A stretch of DNA of 64,000 bases, from assembly GCA_964036275.1 (NCBI GenBank), contig OZ038433.1, positions 1,709,013 to 1,773,012 of the forward strand, in the 5' to 3' direction. The position numbers and the translations under genes were made by a program. Source of the stretch: Litoditis marina (Eukaryota > Nematoda > Chromadorea > Rhabditida > Rhabditidae). Below are positions 12,701 to 22,000 of this stretch, piece by piece (the stretch's first letter is position 1; the number at the start of each line of letters is the position of its first letter). A model generated the notes under the pieces. It did no database searches and was not told the origin of the DNA. It saw only the letters and a list, made by a program, of their open reading frames with translations.

Positions 12701-14991
12701 TTTGATCATTTACAGGGCACTCAATCGGATACGCCAGCGATAGTTAGTGAAGGAGTGAGAGGACCACCCGGACTGCCTGGACCTCCCGGAGAGAGGGGTG
12801 AACCCGGAATAGGACTTCCCGGTCAGCCAGGATCCCTCGGTTTACCGGTACGTGGTATTTCATATTACAACAACCGATTGTAGACGAACATTTCAAAGAT
12901 GCCATGTTAGAAACATGAATCATTACATAAGAATCATTCGGTAAGACCATTACGAGAAAATCCACTAGAGCTACACATACAGGCACGCTTCCACGTTTCT
13001 GTCAACTCTTGAATTAGCAAATAATTCGAATCCCAAACTAGTCAACTGTTTTTCGGAATTGGTTCCATGATTAGCTGAGCTCTCAAATTATGAACGATTT
13101 TTGCAGGGACCTCCGGGTCCGATGGGACTACGAGGACCTCCAGGATCGGACGGAAAATCGGTCAGTATCCATATTTGTGATTTCACCCAAACTAGTTTGT
13201 AAAAGCCGATGTCAAATTCAGAAAAGCAACAAAAAATTGACCGAATGCAAAAAAAAATCTCTTCTCTTCAGTTCCTAGTAGAGTTCCATGTAGTTCACTA
13301 CGTGTGATCAATAGCTTCCCTTCTGAAGTTTTCAAGACTAGAATCGTACTGTCTTCTAGCTACAACTTCGTCATTATTCTCCACAGAAGTTTAGTGTCTT
13401 AAACAAACTTGATTGCGAAAATTTTCTTAATATCAGTTTTTTTCTCTTTTCGAAATCATGTATTACAGGCAGCGTCAACGGCAACTTCGTCGAGTTGCAC
13501 GTGCATGTTAGAGTACTCGTACAACAGTGTAGTCAATTATAACGTCCCGTGAAACTTTGGATAAAAAACTGCATCTATGAGAAAAAGTGCAGGTCGAAGA
13601 GATCCAGACTGTCTCAGAGTGTCTGCGTCCTCATTGACCTTCATGCTCTCTCGCTTTTGTAGCCAGTTGCGCAACTGTTTTTGAAAAAGCTCGAGATCGA
13701 TTCTTGGCACGAGTAGTAGCACGACGTCGTACTGTTTTTTCGTGGTTGTGGTTGACAGTAGAACATTAGCGACTATCAGGGTATTTTTCTCTCCTTTTTC
13801 GTCAATTGGTACGCAAAGAAAAGTAAATACATTCTTCTCGAGTAATTTGGGCAATATAATTTGGAATAATCAGTTACTGAACATCTAAGATTCTGAACTT
13901 TTGGTATTCTAGGGTAAGCAGGGACCGATCGGACCAAAAGGAGACATTGGACCAATGGTAGGTCCTTCCATATACCCGATATCTATCTCTTTATCGAATT
14001 AGTTACACCTTGCGCATTTGAAGTCAAATTAGATTGTTATTCTCGGTATTTTCGGAAGAAAGGAGCTTAATGAAGGATGATCATGTCGGCCAATCCCAAC
14101 GCTTCAGTCCTTTAAACGCAATACATTTTTCAATTGCAGTTTAAAAGACCGTTGATTTTGGTCAGTCGAAATTCGATACGTTGTAACAATATGAGTGAAA
14201 TACGTTCCGGTTTGAATGAATTATGAATAACAACAAAATGACAATTCCAGGGTCCCTCTGGAATACCGGGAACCCCCGGAGAACGAGGACCGGCTGGGCC
14301 ACGGGGATACAACGGAGAGAAGGGGGATCAGGTAATCACGAACCTATTATAGTTTTTTCCTTTTATAGTGATACTCCTACAGTACGACTACGTAACTTCT
14401 GGGCTGCTAGAATTATGTATGTGCTATCGTGAAAAGTAAGGATTTTTGCATCCGATGCTAACTTTACTCAAGCTGTCTTCTCTATTTTCATTGCATTGTT
14501 TTGTTCTGTGCAACATGATGAGGGTTTACAAATTCACTCTCGCACTTCTCTCATCAGTTTTGGATCAGCCTGTATTTGTAGGGTTTCACGACCTATCTAA
14601 AACAGTCTACTTGAAAATCTACCATAGAAAGGCACAATTCTGGAATCCACGTAGAAGTAAAGCGATGTATTCGTTATCACAATCTATCACCAGACGATTT
14701 CCAAACATTCTTTCTAAAACTGTTTTCCAGGGTATTCCGGGATTAGATGCTCCTTGCCCTACAGGACCTGATGGACTGCCGTTACCGTACTGCTCCTGGA
14801 AACCCATGGATGTAAGAGAGAGGGATAGAGAGAAAGACAAAGAGAGAGACGGAGAGAGGGATAGAGAGAAAGAGAAAGAGAGAGAGAAAGCAAGAAAGTG
14901 AGAAACAAATAAAGACTGAAGTTTTTCTTGTGGAGAAATGCGATATTTTCCTATTCATTTTCAGAGCAATGTCAAGACTGACTATGGGTAA
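739..14991 (+). CDS. MACIT-type transmembrane collagen (COL-99 / type XIII-XXIII-XXV like), 5' partial
   Basis: A multi-exon collagen. Exons read: 739-908, 2616-2700, 4280-4314, 4510-4536, 5352-5459, 5990-6025, 6621-6656, 7290-7397, 8091-8237, 8621-8704, 9571-9822, 10046-10144, 10529-10591, 10877-10948, 11825-11983, 12342-12449, 12716-12847, 13107-13160, 13913-13957, 14251-14331, 14731-14811, 14965-14991. All joints agree in phase, and most exons begin with a whole Gly codon. Exon 739-908 encodes one hydrophobic segment ([15 protein letters not shown]...), as in a type II membrane protein. Exon 2616-2700 carries a basic RQARASR stretch, a possible furin shedding site, then CGCPPG entering the first Gly-X-Y block. 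Non-collagenous breaks separate several Gly-X-Y blocks. The break in exon 11825-11983 ([19 protein letters not shown]) looks like a trimerising coiled coil. The tail has [18 protein letters not shown], the Cys-containing C-terminal signature of MACIT collagens, which is the main reason for the family call. About 669 codons were read. The cytoplasmic N-terminus is missing. Start 739 assumes acceptor TTTCCAG; 750 is an alternative. Confidence 0.85.
1507..1676. repeat. GA microsatellite
   Basis: An interrupted (GA)n tract inside the first visible collagen intron (909-2615). Long ORFs over it on the minus strand (Ser/Leu runs) are artefacts of the repeat. Confidence 0.9.
2367..2545. repeat. GA-rich microsatellite
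   Basis: An imperfect GA/GGA/GAA tract ending about 70 bp upstream of collagen exon 2616-2700, still inside the intron. Confidence 0.85.
2720..2942. repeat. CT microsatellite
   Basis: A CT-rich tract starting about 20 bp after the donor at 2701. Together with the GA tract at 2367-2545 it places collagen exon 2616-2700 between complementary purine and pyrimidine tracts, which could pair across the exon. Confidence 0.9.
3628..3957. repeat. GA tract followed by CT tract (inverted microsatellite)
   Basis: About 145 bp of GA-rich sequence is followed directly by about 180 bp of CT-rich sequence in the collagen intron 2701-4279. The halves are complementary, so the stretch can form a long imperfect hairpin. 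The ORFs on either strand are repeat artefacts. Confidence 0.9.
4736..4859. mobile_element. TTAA-bounded fold-back MITE, family A copy 1
   Basis: A palindromic element with TTAA at both ends, outer inverted repeat related to AGAAGGACGATTATGTGG, and an inner palindrome TCCTTTAAACTGCAAT. It lies in the collagen intron 4537-5351. No coding capacity. Confidence 0.85.
5161..5282. repeat. CATGAG fold-back element, family C copy 1
   Basis: It starts with AGGCGGCGTAG and contains repeated, mutually complementary CTCATGAGA motifs. It matches the element at 48250-48428. It lies in a collagen intron just before exon 5352. Confidence 0.6.
6257..6370. mobile_element. TTAA fold-back MITE, family A copy 2 (right end lost)
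   Basis: The left TTAA and both inner arms are present. The right terminus stops at CACATAGTCGA without the final CCTTCTTTAA, so the copy is truncated or mutated. It lies in the collagen intron 6026-6620. Confidence 0.8.
8866..8922 (-). repeat. Second tRNA-like (SINE-like) segment
   Basis: On the minus strand a box-A-like TGGCCGGCTGCTTG is followed about 40 bp on by a box-B-like GAGTTCAATACCC. There is no clean cloverleaf. It lies in collagen intron 8705-9570. A tRNA-derived SINE remnant is likely. Confidence 0.3.
11506..11580. repeat. TTTGTAGTTTGATC fold-back, family B
   Basis: Ends are GCTGAGTTGTAGTTTGA and its near complement TCAAACTACAAACACAGC. It lies in collagen intron 10949-11824, about 65 bp left of a family A copy. 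Confidence 0.7.
11645..11768. mobile_element. TTAA fold-back MITE, family A copy 3
   Basis: TTAAAGAAGGAGGATTATGTGG at the left and CCGTCCTGCTCTAA at the right, with the right TTAA changed to CTAA. The inner palindrome is intact. It ends 56 bp before collagen exon 11825-11983. Confidence 0.85.
13469..13528 (+). other. Possible optional collagen exon (Ser/Cys-rich, 20 codons)
   Basis: A TATTACAG acceptor, 60 open nucleotides in phase 0 and a weak GTAGTC donor define a possible exon between collagen exons 13107-13160 and 13913-13957. It would add a non-collagenous SSSCTCML segment with two cysteines without shifting the frame. The donor is poor, so it may be an unused or alternative exon. Confidence 0.3.
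13537..13854 (-). pseudogene. Orphan open stretch in collagen intron, similar to part of the RING locus
   Basis: An open minus-strand frame of about 105 codons with no ATG at its upstream end. It reads like ordinary protein ([16 protein letters not shown]...) rather than repeat. About 18 codons (around [14 protein letters not shown]) resemble a minus-strand stretch just after RING exon 3 (LQQRESMEINEPAD, about 47960-48010). It may be an exon fragment of a nested or dead gene, or a dispersed repeat. No function is assigned. Confidence 0.3.
14067..14157. mobile_element. TTAA fold-back MITE, family A copy 4 (truncated)
   Basis: The left TTAA, both inner arms and the central loop are present, but the copy stops after GACCGTTGA, so the right terminal repeat is missing. 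It lies in collagen intron 13958-14250. Confidence 0.8.
14815..14898. repeat. GA tract beginning at a splice donor
   Basis: The donor of collagen exon 14731-14811 reads GTAAGAGAGAGG and runs directly into an imperfect GA/GAAA tract, so the repeat abuts the 5' splice site. Confidence 0.8.
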
Positions 14992-15677
14992 GCAATGGAG
15001 CTAATTGTCAGTCCACTAAAGTCACGTAAAACGTGAAAAAAACGGCACAAAAATATCTACTATTTTCACCGTTTTACTTGGCTGGTGTTGGAGTAGAGGA
15101 GGGTTTTTTGATATAACTGTTTAAAGTGAACGGAAAGAAGTCGAGTTTTTCACGGCTTATAACATGAGACTAACACAAAAACACAGTGGTGGTACCCATT
15201 TCCAAATAGCTCATAAACTTTCATTTCATGAGATTGATTGGTTGCGAGTTAGTTTTGAATGAAACCATTTTCTACAATTACACATACAAACAGAACTTTA
15301 CCCTCACCCTATGAGAATTCCCCTGTCGTCCAAATTCACAAAGTTGAAAACAAACTTCAGATGTCGGAGGAAAATTCAGCGGATCGTCAGATTGTGTTCA
15401 GAAAACGACGAAATAACCACAACTAACCCCTACTAACCACTATAATCATGCCAGGTACATAGAGTTCTCACCCTCTTTTTGATTCGGTACCATATTGGTT
15501 ACCACAGAACTGCTTCCTATTTAAATCACCAACGAATGGCACGTTTGAAATTATGTGTGAGAGAAATAAGTCGTTTTGCTCGGCTGGTAACAACCATTTT
15601 CAGAACAAAAGTCGAGATTGTTCCGGCTTGTAACAATTCAACCTGTACTTTGTAGTTTGCTCATACTCTTTTTGTAG

Positions 15678-15753
15678 GGCAAAAACGGCGACCAATGGAA
15701 ACGATGAGGGTATACGGTATGAAGAGCATGGCTGGCAACGTTTAAACGGATGA
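15678..15753 (+). other. Possible alternative last exon of the collagen
   Basis: Collagen exon 14965-14991 reads SNVKTDYG then TAA, but TATGG at 14983-14987 is followed by GTAAGC, a good donor. Joining it to the TTTTTGTAG acceptor before 15678 restores an open frame for 25 more codons (start of exon AKTATNGNDEG), ending in TGA at 15751-15753. The gene may therefore have two C-termini, or only the longer one. Confidence 0.4.
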
Positions 15754-16762
15754 GAGACTTCTCGCCTTTACTAGAAGTCAATTGAATAGTCACGTGAATT
15801 TAGCATTCTAATGAGCCATCGTGCACTTTGTCGTTGCACGTTTTTGAGTTCTGCTGTGTTTAACATGTTTCACGTGACTGTGCAATTTACTAACAGTATA
15901 CCATAGATAGTCACTGACCAACTAACAACAAAACATACCGTAAACTATAACTTTTCAGCCGAACGCTATCTTAGCCTGTCTATTTTATATTCGGTACGGT
16001 ATATTTCGTTCCTTGCTTGGTTTGGTACTTTTCATTGCCAACTGATTGTACGTTGAGTGAGAAAGAATGTGTATTGAAGGACATGGAATAATGTGTCATG
16101 TAACAAAGGTCGTTTTATTGTATCTTGATCTTCTTTACTATTTTCTAAGCATTCTCCAGTTTGTCTGAACGAGTTTTATTGATTATCGAGCCAAAAAGAG
16201 CCGCTGAAAAAATATGGTAAGTAAGCAATGGAAATAATACACATTATCTCTCACACACACTGCCTGAACTATATTTCACAATCATATTGTACTATTTCGT
16301 CATATCTCGGTGTTTTATCTGTTTTCGTAGAAATCATTTAATCTGATTCTCAATATTTGTAATAGTACACAATCATTTCCTATTTCTTACATTCACATAG
16401 CCGAGATTTAACTTCCTGTAAAACTTCTTTTAGTGATCTTTCCCATTTTCAACTATATCTAATTATATTTAACAACTATGTATAATTACTTTAACTGTGC
16501 TAAAGTTTTTTTAGATAGTTTGTAACCCAGCGTAACATCACTATTACTCTCCTACACGAGTCGATAAGCATTAATTCACTAGTTGATCTGATTTATTCTG
16601 AATTTAATGTTGTTGAAATTGCCAATTATGAGCAAACTATTATTGTGTTCTAATTTCATATATTGAACCACACCTTTCTATGGTGAATCTCGGCACGTCA
16701 ACTAGTACTAAGGTCAAACCCGGGTGAACACTACCAGGACAATTTGGTTCACGTCGAGGCGT

Positions 16763-16883
16763 TAGTAGGACGATTATGTGGACCAATCTCGTGTCAACGG
16801 TCCTTTAAACTGCAATTGAAAAACATATTGCGGTTTAAAGGACTGAAGCGTTGCGATTGGACCACATAATCGTCCTTCTTTAA
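16763..16883. mobile_element. TTAA fold-back MITE, family A copy 5
   Basis: Left end AGTAGGACGATTATGTGG (TTAA replaced by TTAG), inner palindrome intact, right end CGTCCTTCTTTAA. Confidence 0.85.
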
Positions 16884-17087
16884 ACTTTTGCGAGTTCCTA
16901 GAATCAGCTGAACTTTGACTATCCTGGTAGCTCATCTCAAGAGTTGACTTTACGTACGCGATTATTGTTTGTTTGTTCACGAGATGCTCAACTGAACTTC
17001 TCGTTTCCATATTTGTACCCCTATCTTGTCTGCAAACTAATTTGTGATAAATAAGATTACACTTAACTTATCTCATATCTTGCTGAC

Positions 17088-17288
17088 TAGGGTTGTTAAA
17101 AAATAAACTCGAACTCGAAAAACTCGAAATTTCGAGTTTCGAGTTCAACTCGAAACTCGAAAAACTCGAAAATTTCAGAACTCGAAAAACTCGAATTTTC
17201 TGAAACTCGAAAAACTCGAAATTTTCAACAAAAAAAACTCGAAAATTTTCAGAACTCGAAAAACTCTTCAACTCGATTAACAACCCTA
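17088..17288. mobile_element. hAT-like MITE with 8-bp target site duplication
   Basis: A 201-bp element with terminal inverted repeats TAGGGTTGTTAA and TTAACAACCCTA. It is flanked on both sides by the identical octamer TTGCTGAC (17080-17087 and 17289-17296). The interior is built from degenerate ACTCGAAA units in both orientations. The 8-bp duplication and the TAGGG terminus are typical of hAT transposons. There is no ORF, so it is non-autonomous. Confidence 0.85.
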
Positions 17289-19024
17289 TTGCTGACAATC
17301 ATATAGAACAGAACGGCAAATCAAATAATTTCATATCATATTCACGGGGGTCTCAGCATCAACATACATCTTATTTTCTATGGTTAATACACGTTAATGG
17401 CACAAAGGGCCTATAAGGACAACAAAATCGATAATACAGTATAGACAAAAGAGGGTGGAATTTGAAGAGATCGTAAGGCAGCGAAAGAATTAAGGCAGAA
17501 CACTGAAACTAGACAGGCGAGGCACGGTATATGCACGCAAAAGCACGAATGGCGCACGAAACAGAAAACCGACTTAGTATACCTCAAGCAATAGTTACAA
17601 ATGCGCATGCCTGCTTGAATTCCGATTACAGGTAGTGATTCTGATCCTACATACCTAGAAGCAGGCAGCCGTGGGCAAAAGGTACACGTGACGTGAGAGC
17701 ATAGATGGAATCGCTCCGATTCTAGACAAAATTATGTTCTGCCACGTATACGTAGTTTTCTGTTCTGTGCGTGAGAAGTGCGTTTTGCAGAAATATTGAC
17801 CGGGTAGTTCACAGAACTGGGACTAATTCCAGGGGAGTGGGTGACGATGAAGCTTAAACACATTGAGCGGGTGTCTCTTAGTAAAAACTGTATGAGTTGT
17901 CTCTCTCCAAACTGTCAGAAAGATGGTTTATTCTCATAAACTACCCATTGTGACACTTCGATCTTCTTGTTGATGTTTAAACCTGAGTTATAGGTTTCTT
18001 AATGCTTTTGAGCTTAATCGTCACCCACTCGTCAATCGCTTTGATCTCATACAAAACTTTCCAGGTTACAAAAGATCTGACAGCCTGTAAAACAAACATT
18101 TGACAAAGACATTAGAATTACACGTAGTTGAGCGTAAGACATGGAGGAAAGAACATCTCGAATCGGCCAGATGATCATTAGATATATCATAAAACTAGAT
18201 ACTCAACTCATCGAGAATAATTGACGTAGCACACGCTAGAACCGAAGTTCGGTTTCGTTTTACTGTTACATTTAAACGAAAAACCGTGGTCAGTCTCTAG
18301 CATTCATCAATTCAACGTAACCATTAGAATGACGAAACCGATACTCGTAATAGTGTGTACTATGCCACTTACAATAGAACATTAGAGAATAAAAAATGGA
18401 CATATCCTAAATGAGGCAGCACTGTACTTGATATCTGACAACTCTATTGCAGAACAAGGGATAAAACTGTGGTTGGAAACACCTTCCAATTTTCGCATAA
18501 ATTAATATATACAAACCCTGATACTATGAAACATGTGAGAGCAGCCTTGAAGCAATTTGACTTTCACCGGGGACTCACAAAGAACAAAAGTCTAATGTGT
18601 GACCCGATTTTCACAAAGAACCGGCAGGTAATAGAATAACTGTAGCGAACACCCGTCAAAAGGTAAATACTCGTGGTAAAGTCACCAAAACGTGCGAAAC
18701 TGGAAACACATCCAAAATTTCGCGCTAGCGAAGCGCAAGACTTTTGATGTTTGATCGAAAACGGTCCAAAAATGAATAATAAACGTGCGGCAATCGATAT
18801 ACTTTTCGCTTACAAATGTAATTACAAATGCTCACAATTTCCGCTTACAGTAAGTAATTACCATACTACTGCTAATAACTTACAATGGACAACGTAGAGC
18901 ACAGCTCGGGGGGGGGGGTGGCCTAAAAATTGAGAAGAGCTACTTGTTTTACAGGAACACAACTGCCCTATTAGGTATGTTCATTTGTGACCATATCCGC
19001 ACCTAGCTAGGGGGGGGGGACGTG

Positions 19025-22000
19025 TCACCGCTCTATCTGCGCGTCCACCTTGCTCGCCAGTCGATCCATGGCTATTCGCACGTTGGTGGCGGTGAGACGG
19101 GCGGACGGCTGCGTGGCCCAGCACTCCCGCATTACACGCATCACTTCCGACAGAACCTGCAGCACCGACTCGTAAATTTTTCTCATTTTTGGTCTTTTTC
19201 TCCTATTAAATAAAGAAGATTATGTGGTCCAATGCAACGCTTCAGTCCTTTAAACTGCAATATATTTTTCAATTGCAGTTTAAAGGACCGTTGACACGGG
19301 ATCGGTCTACATAATCGTCCTGCTTTAAACGTAAAATAGCCTGTTATTGTAATTAGTTACGCTTGTTCATACAAGCCAGTATTTTCTCATAATAATTTAA
19401 TTTAAATTTCCTACTTTTCTTATAACTTAATGTACCCAGAATCATGGTATGGAAAAATGACCTCACTTGAACGGGTGTCACTATATTCAACGGGTAAAAC
19501 TCTCACTGACCACATACTACAACTAATTATCAAAAGTAATTGGTTTTCGATTCGACTTCAATACCTAACTAACTTTATTCCGCAATTCGGGGAGAAAGTA
19601 ACCCATTTTCTGAAGTTTTGTAACTTCCCAAGGTTTTCAAAGGTTCTGACTGACCACATTGGATGTCCAGTGGGGTGACAGAAGAGGCCTCTTTCTCTGT
19701 ACGAAAACCACTTCTCTCATTTCCTCCAGAGTGGGCTCCCGACCAATATCCGAGAAAAAGGGAAGGGACTCTTCGACCGAAGAGACGGGACCTGAAAAGT
19801 GATCATACACAACTGGCCGGAAATGGCCGAAAATGAGGGTCGATACCACAGTAAACTTGTCCGAATAGCCAGAAAACATCGAAAAATAGACTGCCTTTTC
19901 AGCGAAAACGAGAAAATTAGTCTAATTTTTATGCATTATCATCAATTCGCACGTGTTTGAATATAAAACCGGACTCCGTTTTGGCGAACAGTCGGACCTT
20001 ACTGCCCTTACTGGTGTATGGCGGGTCATTTTTCCCCGAGTACCGAGTATAATTCCATCAAATTTTAGTCACCGTCTTACGTTGACTTTACACAGAACCG
20101 AAAAGATTCCTATATGTGGTTACTACGCGGTGTTTCGCTGTGAACAGGAAAAAAACTAGTGGACAGCCTTCTGTATTTTACATAAGATTGATTGTTAAAG
20201 TAGGACGATTATGTGGACCAATCTCGTGTCAACGGTCCTTTAGACTGCAATTGAAAAATGTATTTCAGATTAAAGGACTGAAGAGCTGGGATTGGACCAC
20301 ATAATCGTTATTCTTTAAACGAACGGGAGCTTCGACAGCTCTAAAACGGGCAATGGATAAATATTTTTGTTGGATATGTGAATCGTATTATCTCAGTCGC
20401 AGCTCATGTCTACGCTCATTAGCACACGTCTGCCACCCTGTCAACTGTCAACGTGTTACGTCTTCTCGTCTGCTTACGTGTACAAAGCAGCGAGCATTGT
20501 AGGTATTTCAAGCTCTGCCTAGCTAGTGAGCAGTCTGGCCACTAGTCTAGTTATCTGTTCGTCAGGTATCAAGGCTATTGTATTGTCTTATATATATATA
20601 TATATGCATAATAAACCTGGACTAGTTAGTGTCTTGTTGTGTTATATTCAAAAGGCTAACGTATCGCCTGAAACACCTAATCGTTGTGACTTCGTGAGTA
20701 CGAGGGTTACAGCAATTTTCATAATTGTAAATGTGAACTAGTTGACAACAACATGTCCACCAACCTTGTGGACATTCTGTTCGTCGGGCCATTTCCCAGA
20801 AAACTAGCCCCAGGGCATAGATGTCGGCATAGCGATACGAGTTGAACACGAACGTCTCCAGAGCATCGTCCAACAACTCCGGGGAGAGGTAGCGCTGGAA
20901 AAAAAAGAACTCTCAGAGAAAATCTCAAAAACTTCTTTGAATAGCGGGGGAAGATTCGAGGAGTGAGAACAAAATTACAACTTGTTATAATCACTACGCC
21001 AATAGATCTACATTCAACCACCGTTCTTTTCCGTGGTGCTCAAATTGAGACAAATGCGGTTCTTTTCAGAATGCAAAAATCACAATCGCGTAATTCGTGT
21101 TGGTAATGCTCAAACATTATAAATAGCTTGTGCCCTGTGTTCAACCTACCACAGTTCCGCATTTGTTGTTGTCCGGCAGATTGAGTTGTCCGCGTTCAAG
21201 TCGAACAGCCAGCCCGAGATCGGCGACTACACACGTCATATCCTACAAAGGGAGATCAAAGATCATTGTATGAACAAGAACAGGAGTTTAAATAAGAGAA
21301 GAGTTTTTTTTAAGTAGAATCTTCCCTAAATAAGATCATTATTCCTTCATCACAGAGCAATTTGAGAACTAACAGATACTTCCAATTGGAGAGAAATAGG
21401 CATAGATTTTGCACATAGACCTTGTTAAGATTAAGATTCGTAGTTTCAAACTGTATCTATGATGTATAATGATCCTCTTCCCAAAAATGCCGCTCACCTT
21501 TTTAACCAACACATTCTTGCTCTTCATATCACGATGTGCAATCGATGGTTTTCCTGAATAAGTTCAAAATGAGGTGAAATATGTTAAAAACGTAGAATTA
21601 TGTGGTGCAAAGACAAGAGATCTGTAGAAAAGTCGTACTGACTACTTAAAGAAGCACGATTACGTGCTCCAATCTCGGCGCGTCAGTCCTTTAAACTGCA
21701 ATTGAAAAATGTATTGCAGTTTAAAGGACTGAAGCGTTGAGATTGGAGCACATAATCGTCCTACTTTAATACGAAATTAATAAGAAATAATAATGAAATA
21801 TAGACTAAAGAATACTCTATATTGATTTCTTTCTCTCTCTACCATCATATCATCATAATTTGTAGTGCCACATATACCAATGTGGAAAGACACGTGCTCA
21901 ACTGCGAATAAACATTCTATTCTATCCAAAATGAACCAACCAGGGTTTCCGGGAATTTCTGTGTGCAGGAATGAGAGACCGTTGGCCAGACTGCGAATGA

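Larger units (their letters stand above)
15754..19024. other. Convergent intergenic region, no gene seen
   Basis: Between the collagen end and the receptor stop. It holds family A copy 5 and the hAT-like MITE at 17088-17288, plus G-runs at 18909-18918 and 19011-19019. The ORFs here are short and lack recognisable motifs. The 3' UTRs of both genes must lie partly here. Confidence 0.6.
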
